A stretch of DNA of 33,406 nt from Akkermansiaceae bacterium (GCA_013001695.1 JABDMC010000237.1:1-33406), one strand, 5' to 3'. Shown: positions 14,766 to 23,428, counted from the first letter of the stretch. Program-made: numbers and translations. The notes: generated from the letters alone by a model not told the origin.

Positions 14766-17285
14766 ATGCAGTTTCCGCCCACCACCGCCACGCAGCACGA
14801 TCTCCCCGGCGGGCTGTGCGCCATTCTCCACGAGGATCACGCGGCCCCGGTGGTGAGCGCCCAATTCTGGATCGAGACGGGCAGCCAGCACGAGGGGCAC
14901 CTCGCGGGCAGCGGGGTCTCCCACCTCCTCGAGCACATGGTCTTCAAGGGGACCCAGACCTTCCCCGGGAACGAACTCGCCACGGTGGTGAATTCGGCGG
15001 GCGGCCACTGGAACGCCTACACGAGCTTCGACCGCACCGTCTACTACATCGACGGCCCCTCGGTTTCGCTGCCGGTGTTCCTGGACGTCCTCTTCGACCT
15101 GGTCTACCGGCCGGCCCTGCCGGTGAACGACTTCGAGACCGAGAAGGACGTCATCCGCCGCGAGATCGACATGGGCGAGGACGATCCCGACAGCGTGGCC
15201 ACGAAGCTCCTCTTCCAGACCTTTTTCCAGCGCGACTCCCGCCGGCACCCGGTCATCGGCCACCAGGCGCTCTTCGACCGGGTGACCCACGGCGACATGA
15301 CGCGCTACCACCGCGAACGCTACCTGCCCTCGAACAGCTTCGTGGTCGTGTCGGGCGACTTCGACGCCCGGGAACTGCGGGACAACCTCGAGGTCCGGGC
15401 CACCGGCCTGCCGACCCACCCGGTGGTGGAGGCGGCCCGCAGCACCGAGCCGCAGCAGCTCGGGAGCCGCGTGGCGCGCCGGCCCTTCGCGGTGCCCACC
15501 AGCCACACGACCCTCGCCTGGCAGACGCCCGGGCTCGACCACCCCGACGCCCCGGCGCTGGAGTTGCTCTCGGCGGTGATCGGCGGGGGACGATCCTCGC
15601 GCCTCTACCAGACGCTCCACGAAGAGCGCGGCCTGGTGCACCACGTCGGGTCGTGGTTCTGGTCGCCGCCGGAAAGCCCCGGGATGATCTCGGTCTCCGC
15701 CGAGGTGGACCTCGAGAACCGCGACACCGCGGAATCCGCGGTCCTCGACGAGCTCGCCAAGCTCTCCCGCAACGGCCTCGACGGCGAGATCGAGAAGGCC
15801 CGGCGCATGATCTCCGCCGAGCAGTTCAAGAGCCTCTCGACGGCCTCCGGCCGCGCCAGCGACCTCGCCTCGAACTGGCACGAAGCCCGCCACCTCGACT
15901 TCACCCGCCTCTACCTCCAGCAACTGCAGGCCGTCACCACCGACGACCTGCGCCGCGTCGCGGACCGCTACCTGCGCGAGGAGGGCCTCACCCTCACGTC
16001 CCTCGACCCCGAGCACGCCCCCGCCCCCCCGGCCCGCAGCCCGGCTGCCACCCGCTCCCCCGGGGAGGTGATCTCCCACCGGCTCTCGAACGGCCTCACC
16101 CTCGTCCTGCGGGCCGACCCCCGCGTGCCCACCATCTACGCGCAGGCGGCCTTCCGCACCGGGCTTCCCGCCGAATCCCCCGCCACCGCCGGGATCAACA
16201 CCATCCACGCCGCCCTCCTCACCAAGGGCACCACCCGCCGGTCCGCCACCGAGATCGCCGTCGCGGTCGAATCCCTCGGGGCCTCGCTCCGCGCCGGCGC
16301 CGGCAACAACACCAGCATCATCTCCGCCTTCTGCCTCCGCGACGATCTCCCCGCCATCCTCGAACTGACGGAAGATGTCCTGGTCAACCCGGCGTTCCGG
16401 GAGGAGGCCCTCGAGCGGCAGCGGGAGGTGCAGCTGGCGGACCTGCGGGAAGCGCAGGAGGATCCCGTGAAGACCGCCTTCCGGCTGATGCGGGCCCGCC
16501 TGTTCGGCGACCGCCACTACGGGTTGCCGCGCCTCGGGACCGCGGACTCCCTGGGGGGGCTCGATCGGGACGCGCTGGGGGCGCACCACCGGCGGTTCTT
16601 TCACGCGGGCAACGGGGTCCTGGCGCTCTTCGGGGACCTCGATCCCGCGGAGGCCATCGCCTCGTGCGAGGAGCGCCTCGCGGGCTTGCCGGCGGGCGAG
16701 GCGGTTCCGGAGGCGGACTGCGCGGCGGAGGGCACCGGGGAAGTGGAAGCGCGCCTCGACAAGCAGCAGGCGGTGCTGGCCATCGGTTTCCCCGGGGCCA
16801 CGGTGGACTCGCCCGACGTGCCGGCCCTCGAAATGCTGCACGACTACTGCGCGAACATGGCGGGCCCGCTCTTCATGCGCATCCGGGAGGAACTCGGGCT
16901 GGCCTACTTCGTGAACGCCACGCAGTTCCACGGGCAGGGCACCGGGCTCTTCGCCTTCTACCTCGGCACCTCCGCGGCGCAGGTCGAGCTGGCCCGCCGC
17001 GAACTGCTCATCGAGATCGAGCGCCTCGCGATGGGCGGGATCCCCGAGGAGTTCTTCGAGGCGACCCGCACCAGCGTCCTCTCCGCCGACGCCCTCGAGG
17101 GCCAGTCGAACCGGACCATGGCCCAGACCTGCGCCCTCGACACCCTCTTCGGGCTCGGCCCCCACCATCACCTCGACGCCGCCAAGCGGATCCGGGCCCT
17201 CACCCCCGGGGAGGTCCGCGAGACCGCCGCCAAATACTTCGGCCGGCGCGAACCGGTCATCGCCACGGTGCTCCCCGCCGACTAG
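14766..17285 (+). CDS. M16-family zinc peptidase (two-domain, pitrilysin-like)
   Basis: An 839-residue protein made of two M16 units. The first has the inverted zinc motif HLLEH (His53, Glu56, His57) and a third ligand at Glu133 (RREIDMGEDDP), spaced as HxxEH-75-E. The second half, from about residue 430, repeats the fold (NGLTLVLRADPRVPTIYAQA) but lacks HxxEH, as expected for the inactive C-terminal half of bacterial M16B fusions. R/Y residues near the end (EELGLAYFVNA) match the family substrate-binding region. No signal peptide is evident from the ATG at 14766, which suggests a cytoplasmic enzyme. It starts a tight plus-strand run, with DUF1844, kdsA, lptC/A-like and lptB following. The longer frame upstream is antisense to the Wzz-like gene. 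Confidence 0.93.
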   Translation: MQFPPTTATQHDLPGGLCAILHEDHAAPVVSAQFWIETGSQHEGHLAGSGVSHLLEHMVFKGTQTFPGNELATVVNSAGGHWNAYTSFDRTVYYIDGPSVSLPVFLDVLFDLVYRPALPVNDFETEKDVIRREIDMGEDDPDSVATKLLFQTFFQRDSRRHPVIGHQALFDRVTHGDMTRYHRERYLPSNSFVVVSGDFDARELRDNLEVRATGLPTHPVVEAARSTEPQQLGSRVARRPFAVPTSHTTLAWQTPGLDHPDAPALELLSAVIGGGRSSRLYQTLHEERGLVHHVGSWFWSPPESPGMISVSAEVDLENRDTAESAVLDELAKLSRNGLDGEIEKARRMISAEQFKSLSTASGRASDLASNWHEARHLDFTRLYLQQLQAVTTDDLRRVADRYLREEGLTLTSLDPEHAPAPPARSPAATRSPGEVISHRLSNGLTLVLRADPRVPTIYAQAAFRTGLPAESPATAGINTIHAALLTKGTTRRSATEIAVAVESLGASLRAGAGNNTSIISAFCLRDDLPAILELTEDVLVNPAFREEALERQREVQLADLREAQEDPVKTAFRLMRARLFGDRHYGLPRLGTADSLGGLDRDALGAHHRRFFHAGNGVLALFGDLDPAEAIASCEERLAGLPAGEAVPEADCAAEGTGEVEARLDKQQAVLAIGFPGATVDSPDVPALEMLHDYCANMAGPLFMRIREELGLAYFVNATQFHGQGTGLFAFYLGTSAAQVELARRELLIEIERLAMGGIPEEFFEATRTSVLSADALEGQSNRTMAQTCALDTLFGLGPHHHLDAAKRIRALTPGEVRETAAKYFGRREPVIATVLPAD

Positions 17286-17312
17286 GCTCCCCGCCAGCCG
17301 CTCCCCGATTCC

Positions 17313-17576
17313 ATGGAACCCGATTCCCGCTTCTCCGACTTTGTGCTCCTGCAGGCCCAGAATGCCGGCCTCTTCCTGGGACAGATCCCCAACCCCGCCA
17401 CCGGCGAAAGTTCCGTCAACCTGAAGGCGGCCCGCACCGTCCTCGACTCCCTCGAGATGCTGGCCAGGAAGACCAAGGGCAACCTCACCGCCGAGGAGGA
17501 AAAGCTCCTCCGGTCCGCGGTCCTCAACATCAGCACCCTCTACGCCAACATCGAGGCCCAGCAGAACCCCCGCTAA
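17313..17576 (+). CDS. DUF1844 family protein
   Basis: An 87-residue soluble protein matching DUF1844. FSDFVLLQAQNAGLFLG is followed by PNPATGESSVNLKAARTVLD, then LEMLARKTKGNLTAEEEKLL, the family's characteristic order. Function is unknown; the fold is a small helical bundle. It lies 27 bp after the M16 peptidase gene and 12 bp before kdsA, so it is almost certainly co-transcribed with both. No Shine-Dalgarno is evident. Confidence 0.9.
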   Translation: MEPDSRFSDFVLLQAQNAGLFLGQIPNPATGESSVNLKAARTVLDSLEMLARKTKGNLTAEEEKLLRSAVLNISTLYANIEAQQNPR

Positions 17577-17588
17577 TCACATCACGCC

Positions 17589-18422
17589 ATGACACCGCCC
17601 GGCATGCCGCCCCCCTTCAAAATCCAGGACATCGAGATCGGCGGGGGCCGCCTCTTCTTCCTCCTCGGCCCCTGCGCCCTCGAAAGCGAGGAGTTCGCTT
17701 GGGAAATGGCCCGCGGGATCAAGTCCATCTGCGACCGCCTCGAGGCCCCCTTCTTCTTCAAGGCCTCCTACGACAAGGCCAACCGCACCTCGGTGGATTC
17801 CTTCCGCGGACCGGGCGTGACGGAAGGGTGCCGCATCCTCGGCGAGATCGGAAAGGACCTCGGGGTGCCCGTCACGACCGACATCCACTCCGAGGCGGAA
17901 GCCGGAATCGCGGCGGAGCACATCGACCTCCTGCAGGTCCCCGCCTTCCTCTGCCGGCAGACCAGCCTGCTCGAGGCCTGCGCCAAGTCGGGGCGTCCCG
18001 TGAACGTCAAGAAGGGCCAGTTCCTCGCCCCGTGGGACGTGGTCCACATCGCCGGGAAGCTGCGGGCCTTCGGGTGCGACGACTTCGTCATCACCGAGCG
18101 CGGATCCTCCTTCGGCTACAACAACCTCGTCACCGACATGCGGTCCCTCTACTGGATGCGCCAGGAGGGCCTGCGGGTCATCTTTGACGCCACCCACTCC
18201 GTGCAACGTCCCGGCGGCCTGGGGGGGACCACCGGCGGGGACCGCGAGCTCGCCCCGGTGCTGGCGCGCGCCGCGGTGGCCACCGGCGTCGACGGGGTCT
18301 TCATGGAAACCCACCTCCGCCCCGACGAGGCGCTTTCCGACGGCCCCAACCAGATTCCTCTCAACGAGTTGGAACAAGTCCTCGCCTCGCTCCTCAAAAT
18401 ACACGACACTTGCCGATCGTGA
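17589..18422 (+). CDS. kdsA: 3-deoxy-8-phosphooctulonate synthase (metal-dependent type)
   Basis: A 277-residue cytoplasmic enzyme that condenses phosphoenolpyruvate and arabinose 5-phosphate to Kdo-8-phosphate, the committed step of Kdo synthesis for the LPS inner core. Motifs in order are GPCALESEE, FKASYDKANRTS, FRGPG, TTDIHSE, PAFLCRQTSL, VNVKKGQFLAPWD, ERGSSFGYNNLV, DATHSVQRPGG and VFMETH. Cys29 in GPCALES aligns with the metal-binding Cys11 of the Aquifex enzyme, where E. coli has Asn, so this should be the metal-dependent class; the other ligands would be the His of DATHS, the Glu of METH and the Asp of LSDGP. Its 3' end overlaps the following gene by about 4 bp, indicating translational coupling to the LPS export genes. 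Confidence 0.97.
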   Translation: MTPPGMPPPFKIQDIEIGGGRLFFLLGPCALESEEFAWEMARGIKSICDRLEAPFFFKASYDKANRTSVDSFRGPGVTEGCRILGEIGKDLGVPVTTDIHSEAEAGIAAEHIDLLQVPAFLCRQTSLLEACAKSGRPVNVKKGQFLAPWDVVHIAGKLRAFGCDDFVITERGSSFGYNNLVTDMRSLYWMRQEGLRVIFDATHSVQRPGGLGGTTGGDRELAPVLARAAVATGVDGVFMETHLRPDEALSDGPNQIPLNELEQVLASLLKIHDTCRS

Positions 18423-19720
18423 ATCTCCCGCCCCTCGTTGCCGCGGTGGTTCTGGCCCCCGGCCTGCTCGTCGCCCAGGACGGCGCCCCGGAGGAGCCGC
18501 GCCGCAAGCGCGCCAAGCTCTCCCCGGCGCTCGACCTCCTCCCGGAAGGCAGCACCCTCAAGAAGGTCCGCATTCCGCGCTTCGACGAGGAGAAGCGGCC
18601 CTCGGCCCTGCTCCGCGCCGGTCTCCTGCGGGTCGTCACGGAAGACGAGGTGATCGGGGAAAACATCGACCTCTTCATCTTCACCCCGGCGGGCGCGGAA
18701 CGTCTCCGGGTCCACATGGGCACCGCCGCCTACACCGTCTCGCGCGGCATCCTCGAAGCCCACCACGAGTTGACCCTCGAGGGCGAGGGATTCAGCGCCT
18801 CGGGAGCCGGCGCCGTCTTTCAATTGGACTCCCGCCGGGGGTTCCTGCATGGTCCCGTGACCAACACCTTCGCGGTCGACCCCCGCAAGACCACCTCCGC
18901 CATGACCCCCGAGCCGCTCCACACCGTTTTCGCGCTGGCGTCCCTCCTGGTCGCCGCCCCGGAACCCCTCACCCCCGCGCAGTTGCAGGACCAACGCGAC
19001 ATGGCGCGCTCCGCGGCCCCCCGGGTCGACGCCGAGTCCGCCCCGACCCGCGAGATGATCACGCGGAACGACCAGCTCTCGAAGGCCGCCAGCCTCGGCT
19101 TCCAGACCTTTGCGAGTGAAATCAGGCGGCCCCGGCTCCTCACCCTCGCGGCCGCCGGCGCGGTCGTCGCGGAGGCCCCCAAGCCCAACCCCGGCGGCAT
19201 CCGCATCACCTGCGATGGCGGCATGTATTTCGATGCCGAAAAGGGCCACGTCGTCTATCTCAAGAACATCGTCGTCACCGACCCGACCTTCACCTTCGAG
19301 TGCCAGAAGGAACTCAAGATCATCCTCGAACGGAAGGCCGTCGAGAAGAAGGAGCCCGCCGGGGCGAAGGGGAAGGACGGGGAGAACGCGAACGCCGGGG
19401 AGAAGAAGAAGGGCCTCGTCGGCCCGGAGTCCTTCGGGGATGTCCAGAATATCATCGCCACCGGGGGAGTCCGCGTGGTGCGCCGCGATCCCAAGGGCCG
19501 CGACATCATCGCCTCCGCCGACACCGCCTCGTATGACGCCAGGAGCGGCGACGTCGTGCTTCGCGGCGGATTCCCGACCGTCATCCAGGGAAAGAACTTT
19601 CTCCGCGCCCGCGAACCCGGCCTCTACATCCGCCTCTATGACGATGGAAACGTCTACTGCGAGCCGGGCAAATGGGAAACCGATGTCGCCAGCATCGAGG
19701 ATCTGAAAAAGAAGAAGTAG
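18419..19720 (+). CDS. LptC/LptA-like periplasmic LPS transport protein (probable composite)
   Basis: A 433-residue protein with a signal peptide or N-terminal anchor (LPPLVAAVVLAPGLLVAQ). Residues of about 40-155 contain a beta-rich segment (KKVRIPRFDEEKRPSALLRAG, then alternating strands) that resembles LptC. Residues of about 255-430 are LptA/OstA-like (ITCDGGMYFDAEKGHVVYLK, VQNIIATGGVRVVRRD, ADTASYDARSGDVVLRGG), interrupted by a Lys/Glu/Gly-rich linker near 312-335. In other Gram-negatives lptC and lptA are separate neighbours of lptB, and this single gene occupies that place. The GTG at 18419 overlaps the kdsA stop as GTGA and is preferred; a TTG at 18410 is also possible. lptB begins 7 bp later. 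The assignment rests on position and fold pattern rather than strong motifs. Confidence 0.72.
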   Translation: MNLPPLVAAVVLAPGLLVAQDGAPEEPRRKRAKLSPALDLLPEGSTLKKVRIPRFDEEKRPSALLRAGLLRVVTEDEVIGENIDLFIFTPAGAERLRVHMGTAAYTVSRGILEAHHELTLEGEGFSASGAGAVFQLDSRRGFLHGPVTNTFAVDPRKTTSAMTPEPLHTVFALASLLVAAPEPLTPAQLQDQRDMARSAAPRVDAESAPTREMITRNDQLSKAASLGFQTFASEIRRPRLLTLAAAGAVVAEAPKPNPGGIRITCDGGMYFDAEKGHVVYLKNIVVTDPTFTFECQKELKIILERKAVEKKEPAGAKGKDGENANAGEKKKGLVGPESFGDVQNIIATGGVRVVRRDPKGRDIIASADTASYDARSGDVVLRGGFPTVIQGKNFLRAREPGLYIRLYDDGNVYCEPGKWETDVASIEDLKKKK

Positions 19721-19727
19721 AATCCCG

Positions 19728-20510
19728 GTGGAAGCCAGTGCCGCCCATAGTCCGGGTTCCGGAACCGCCGCCTCCGGACCGGAGGATGTCCTCGACGTCC
19801 ACAACCTCCGCAAGGTCTACGGAGGGCGCCCGGTGGTCGAGAACGTCTCGGTGCGGGTCGCCCCCCGCGAGGTCGTCGGGCTCCTCGGCCCGAACGGCGC
19901 CGGCAAGACGACCACCTTCTACATGATCGCCGGCCTCGTCCCGCCGGACGGCGGCACGGTCTCCATGAACGGGCGGGACGTGACCCGCCTGGCCATGCAC
20001 CGGCGGGCCCGCCTCGGCCTCGGCTACCTCCCCCAGGAGGAATCCATCTTCCGCAAGCTGTCCGTCGAGCAGAACCTCCTCGCCGTCCTCGAAACCCGCC
20101 GCGACCTGAAGCGCCGCCAGCGCCGCGAGAAGTGCGACGAGCTCCTCGCCCGTTTCGGCATCGAGCACGTTCGCCGCTCCGCGGCCCTCACCCTCTCGGG
20201 CGGCGAGAAGCGGCGCCTCTCGATCGCGCGCTCCCTGTGCACCGATCCAACCCTGCTCATGCTCGACGAGCCGTTCTCCGGGGTCGACCCGCTCGCCGTC
20301 CTCGACATCCAGAAGATCATCACCCAGCTCCGCGAAGAGGACGGCCTGGCCCTCCTCATCACCGATCACAACGTCCGCGAAACCCTCCAGATCGTCGACC
20401 GGGCCTATCTTCTCCTCGAAGGCCGGGTCGTGCTGGAAGGACCTTCCGAACAGCTCGCCAACGACCCCCTCGCCCGGCGCCATTACCTCGGCGAGAACTT
20501 CAGCCTGTAG
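19728..20510 (+). CDS. lptB: LPS export ABC transporter ATP-binding protein LptB
   Basis: A 260-residue ABC ATPase that powers LPS extraction from the inner membrane with LptFG (not in this window). Walker A GPNGAGKTT begins at residue 54, the signature LSGGEKRR at about 156-163, Walker B is LLMLDEPFSGVDP, and the switch is ITDHNVRETL. The sequences YLPQEESIFRKLSVEQNLLAVLE and ENFSL at the end are typical of LptB. The GTG at 19728 is the start; the first 20 residues are a poorly conserved extension before DVLDVHNLRKVYG. It follows the LptC/A-like gene by 7 bp and ends the operon that began with the M16 peptidase gene. Confidence 0.96.
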   Translation: MEASAAHSPGSGTAASGPEDVLDVHNLRKVYGGRPVVENVSVRVAPREVVGLLGPNGAGKTTTFYMIAGLVPPDGGTVSMNGRDVTRLAMHRRARLGLGYLPQEESIFRKLSVEQNLLAVLETRRDLKRRQRREKCDELLARFGIEHVRRSAALTLSGGEKRRLSIARSLCTDPTLLMLDEPFSGVDPLAVLDIQKIITQLREEDGLALLITDHNVRETLQIVDRAYLLLEGRVVLEGPSEQLANDPLARRHYLGENFSL

Positions 20511-20626
20511 GACAGGATCCGCCCCCCGCGCGGTCCGCCCCCCATGGCCCGCGTTCGGCCCGACGCCGCCGGGCTCCGCATATTCTGCCCGATTTAGCGC
20601 CTCCCTTCCGAACCGGCAATTCGCAC

Positions 20627-20656
20627 TTGGCGTTTTTGCCACCGGCGGCATACACT
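20627..20656 (+). promoter_or_regulatory. Candidate sigma-70-like promoter of hpf
   Basis: TTGGCG at 20627-20632 (four of six) and TACACT at 20651-20656 (four of six) are spaced by 18 bases. They precede the hpf ATG at 20710 by about 55 bases. A sigma-54 reading was considered because of TTGGC and TTGCC, but the GG-to-GC spacing is too short. This promoter would give hpf expression separate from the lpt operon. Confidence 0.35.
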
Positions 20657-20709
20657 CTTGACGCTTGGAAAGACCTTTGCGGGCCCGAGCCCATACCACC
20701 CCAAGAATC

Positions 20710-21324
20710 ATGCAATCAGCCAACGTCGATCCCACCATCACCGTTACTGTCCGCCACGAACAAGTCACCGACGCCCTCCGGGACTACGCCCACAAGAAGA
20801 TTGAAGGCATCCACCTCGATTACCCCCGGATCATCGAGGCCAAGGCCATCCTCGACGTCCAGAAGAACCGCCACGTCGCGGAGATCATCCTCTTCTGCGC
20901 GAATCACATCACGATCGATGCCTCCTCCGAAACGGACGACATGTACAAGAGCATCGACGAGACCATCGACAAGATCGCGCGGCGCATGCGCAAGCACAAG
21001 ACGCGCCTGCTCAAGAAGCACCGGCCGAAGCCCGAGAACACCATCAAGCACCTCGACGAGAAGGTCTTTGCGGCCGACTTCCTCGACACCTTCCCGATCG
21101 CGGAAGGAGAGAACGAGGGCCCGGAGCCCGTCCCGATCAATATTCACCGCGAAGCGTTCCGTCTCCGCACGCTGTTCAAGGAGGAAGCCATCATGGAACT
21201 CGAGCTCAGCGACCGGCCCTTCGTGCTCTACAAGAACGCCCGCCGCGACGTCCTCCAGATCGTCTACCGCCGGCAGGATGACGGCGAATACTCGGTGATC
21301 GAACTGGACCCCGAGAAAATCTGA
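20710..21324 (+). CDS. hpf: Ribosome hibernation-promoting factor, long form
   Basis: A 204-residue protein that binds the 30S subunit to inactivate ribosomes under low growth. Residues of about 10-110 form the HPF/RaiA domain (ITVTVRHEQVTDALRDYAHKK, DMYKSIDETIDKIARRMRKHK). Residues of about 145-204 are the long-form dimerisation domain (FRLRTLFKEEAIMELELSD, NARRDVLQIVYRR, DGEYSVIELD). Long HPF alone dimerises 70S ribosomes into 100S in the species studied. The ATG at 20710 is chosen over an upstream in-frame start at 20665, since the latter adds residues unlike the family. Its place after lptB recalls the enterobacterial lptB-rpoN-hpf order, but rpoN is missing. Confidence 0.95.
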   Translation: MQSANVDPTITVTVRHEQVTDALRDYAHKKIEGIHLDYPRIIEAKAILDVQKNRHVAEIILFCANHITIDASSETDDMYKSIDETIDKIARRMRKHKTRLLKKHRPKPENTIKHLDEKVFAADFLDTFPIAEGENEGPEPVPINIHREAFRLRTLFKEEAIMELELSDRPFVLYKNARRDVLQIVYRRQDDGEYSVIELDPEKI

Positions 21325-21502
21325 TGGTGGCGGGCGCCCTCCGCGGCGCCTTCCCTCGCGCCGCCGGGATCCCATCCCGCGCGGGCCATTCCGCGGCACG
21401 GTGACCGCAGGCCGCACCCTGCCGCGGCGAGGCGAATCGGGTTCTTCACAATCGGGCCACCAGTTGAGCCTTTCCGAGTCCGGGGTGTGCAGGGCATGAT
21501 GC

Positions 21503-22054
21503 GTGGCGGTGACCGAGATCCTGAAGAGGTCCGAGGCCGTGGCGAACTCGCTCGCCGCCCTGATGCGCCATGATGTCGAGACCGCGGTCGACCTGAGCAG
21601 CAGTTACTTCGGGGGCGCCGGATCCCTCTACGAACGGGAAACCAGTTCGGTGGTCCGCTTCATCCTCGACCATGAGTGGTCGCCGGATCCCGCCATTCCT
21701 CCGGAAGTCCTCGCGCCCCTGCGGGTCGTCGCGGCCGCCATGGAACTCTGGGGACAGTGCGAAATGAGTGCCTTCGCGGAGGTCTCCGGCGTCTGGGCCT
21801 ACGCCCACGATGCCGAAACCGTGACCAGTCTCCTCTATGCCGCGGGCGTCGAGCAGCACCGCCTGCAGCACCTGGACGCCCTCGGGGTGGAGCGGGTCGA
21901 GATCCGCTCCTCCGAGCTGCGCCCCGCCCCGGGATGCCGGGCGACCCTCGGCCAATCCTTCCCGACCCGCCAGGCGCCCCTCCTCCCCCACGACGACCCC
22001 CGCTGCCAATGCAGCTACCAGGCCGCCCGCCCGGTGGTCTCCGCCGCGATGTGA
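21503..22054 (+). CDS. Protein of unknown function with a Cys/His-rich tail
   Basis: A 183-residue soluble protein that I do not recognise. It is mainly helical (residues 5-30, 40-60, 70-140), with no signal peptide or membrane segment. The C-terminal 45 residues carry PGCRATLGQSFP, a short spacer, then LPHDDPRCQCSY. This pattern of spaced Cys/His with 'PH..PRCQC' faintly recalls C-terminal metal-binding motifs of phage minor head (SPP1 gp7-like) proteins, but length and context differ. Translation would start at GTG 21503, since in-frame ATG codons near the start are lacking. It lies between hpf (178-bp gap) and the fadL-like gene (99-bp gap). Composition matches its neighbours, which supports it as real. 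Confidence 0.65.
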   Translation: MAVTEILKRSEAVANSLAALMRHDVETAVDLSSSYFGGAGSLYERETSSVVRFILDHEWSPDPAIPPEVLAPLRVVAAAMELWGQCEMSAFAEVSGVWAYAHDAETVTSLLYAAGVEQHRLQHLDALGVERVEIRSSELRPAPGCRATLGQSFPTRQAPLLPHDDPRCQCSYQAARPVVSAAM

Positions 22055-22091
22055 CCGCCCCTTGCTCACCCATCCGGACGAGGGGCCTTCT

Positions 22092-22105
22092 GGAGTCTTG
22101 ACTCC
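22092..22105. promoter_or_regulatory. Inverted repeat upstream of the fadL-like gene
   Basis: GGAGTC at 22092-22097 and GACTCC at 22100-22105 form a perfect 6-bp inverted repeat with a 2-base centre, 48 bases upstream of the ATG at 22154. It contains TTGACT, a possible -35 box, but no matching -10 box is seen at the expected distance. Candidate operator. Confidence 0.3.
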
Positions 22106-22153
22106 GCGGGTGGCTCCCCGAACCCTGCCCGGAACCCGTTCCCTCCCCACTCC

Positions 22154-23404
22154 ATGAACCATTCCCATCGATTCCTCCCGGCCGGCGCCGCCGCGCTCCT
22201 GCTGACCTCCCCGCTGCTCCCCGGCGGTGGTTTTCAGATCGGAGAACGCTCCGCAGCCGGCCTCGGCCGCGCCTTCTCCGGTGAAGCCGCCATCGGCGAC
22301 GACGCCACCATCATCGGCTCCAATCCGGCCGGAATGATCCTCCTGCAGGACGACTACGAGTTCTCGGTCGGCGCCAGCGCCATCCTGCCCGACGGCGATG
22401 TCTCGGGCCGCTCGTTCCTCCCCGGCACCCTGCCCGCCGGAATCCCGGCGTCCGACACCGATATCGCCCCGGACGTGGCGGTGCCCTACCTCTACGGCGC
22501 GCACCGCCTGACGGACAACTTCAGCGTCGGCCTGGGCGTCCTCGGACGCTACGGCCTGAAGACCGATTACTCGGATGCCTTCGCCAACGCCGCCATCACC
22601 GACTCCAGCGAACTGATCACCCTCACCATCAACCCCTCGGTGGCCCTCCGCGTGAACGAGAAGCTCACGCTGGGCGCCGGGCTCGATGCCACCTATGCCG
22701 ACGCGACCCTCACCGGAACCTTCGAGGGGTTTCTCGGCCCGGGAGCGGTCCTGCGGCTCGAGGGTGACGGCTGGGGATTCGGCTTCAATCTCGGAGTGCT
22801 CTACGAACTGTCCCCGGCCACCCGCTTCGGGCTGCATTACCGGTCGGAGGTCGACATCGAACTCGAGGGCAGCGGCGTCAACCCCACGGAGTTGATTGTC
22901 ATGACCACCGCCGCCTCCGCGGACGTCACCCTTCCCGACAGCATCGAGTTCAGCGCCTACCATGAGCTCAACAGCCGGTGGGCGGTGCACGGCGACGTCC
23001 TCTGGACCGACTGGTCGGACTTCCAGGAACTGCGGGCCACCACCTCGGGCGGCGACCTCCTCCTCTTCAACCGCGAGGAATGGAAGGACGCCTTCCGCCT
23101 CGCCGCCGGGGTGACCTACAAGCACAACGACAAATGGACCTTCCGGGCCGGGGCGGCCTTTGACGAATCCCCGGTCCCCGACGGCGACCGCCGGACCCTG
23201 CGCATCCCCGATGGCGACCGCTACTGGCTGTCCGCCGGCCTCACCTGCCGCCTGAACGCCTGCTACACCGTGGACGTCGGTTACGCCCACCTCTTCCAGG
23301 ATGACGCCACCATCAACGAACCCGGCGCCGACAACGGCACCTTCGTGGGGGTCGCCGAAGGGGGGGTTGACATCCTCTCGGTGGGCGTCAACGGCAGCTT
23401 CTAA
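22154..23404 (+). CDS. FadL/TodX-family outer-membrane channel
   Basis: A 416-residue outer-membrane beta-barrel that lets long-chain fatty acids or other hydrophobic compounds cross the outer membrane. A signal peptide (about 1-24) is followed by the N-terminal hatch FQIGERSAAGLGRAFSGEAA and the diagnostic NPAGM (SNPAGMILLQ). The rest alternates barrel strands, including GLGVLGRYGLKTDY, WGFGFNLGVLYEL, HYRSEVDIELEG, and LSVGVNGSF with a terminal Phe as a BAM recognition signal. The ATG at 22154 is the first codon of the signal peptide. A rho-independent terminator follows at 23429. It is slightly shorter than E. coli FadL (about 446), within the family range. Confidence 0.92.
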   Translation: MNHSHRFLPAGAAALLLTSPLLPGGGFQIGERSAAGLGRAFSGEAAIGDDATIIGSNPAGMILLQDDYEFSVGASAILPDGDVSGRSFLPGTLPAGIPASDTDIAPDVAVPYLYGAHRLTDNFSVGLGVLGRYGLKTDYSDAFANAAITDSSELITLTINPSVALRVNEKLTLGAGLDATYADATLTGTFEGFLGPGAVLRLEGDGWGFGFNLGVLYELSPATRFGLHYRSEVDIELEGSGVNPTELIVMTTAASADVTLPDSIEFSAYHELNSRWAVHGDVLWTDWSDFQELRATTSGGDLLLFNREEWKDAFRLAAGVTYKHNDKWTFRAGAAFDESPVPDGDRRTLRIPDGDRYWLSAGLTCRLNACYTVDVGYAHLFQDDATINEPGADNGTFVGVAEGGVDILSVGVNGSF

Positions 23405-23428
23405 CATCCTCCCCCGGATTTTCCCAGG

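Noticed and set aside
14664-17171. Minus-strand extension of the Wzz-like gene to a 982-codon frame
   Set aside because: Only the last 146 codons carry protein-like sequence, beginning with a membrane helix. The rest is antisense to the M16 peptidase gene.
14747-18187. Plus-strand 1146-codon frame overlapping the M16, DUF1844 and kdsA genes
   Set aside because: It is an out-of-frame shadow rich in Arg and Pro. The correct frames show catalytic motifs.
20629-20640. Sigma-54-type -24/-12 promoter upstream of hpf
   Set aside because: TTGGC and TTGCC are present, but the distance from GG to GC is 7 bases instead of the required 10.
21503-22054. Phage minor head protein (SPP1 gp7-like) assignment for the unknown gene
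   Set aside because: Only the tail pattern of spaced Cys/His is reminiscent. The length is too short and no other phage gene is nearby.
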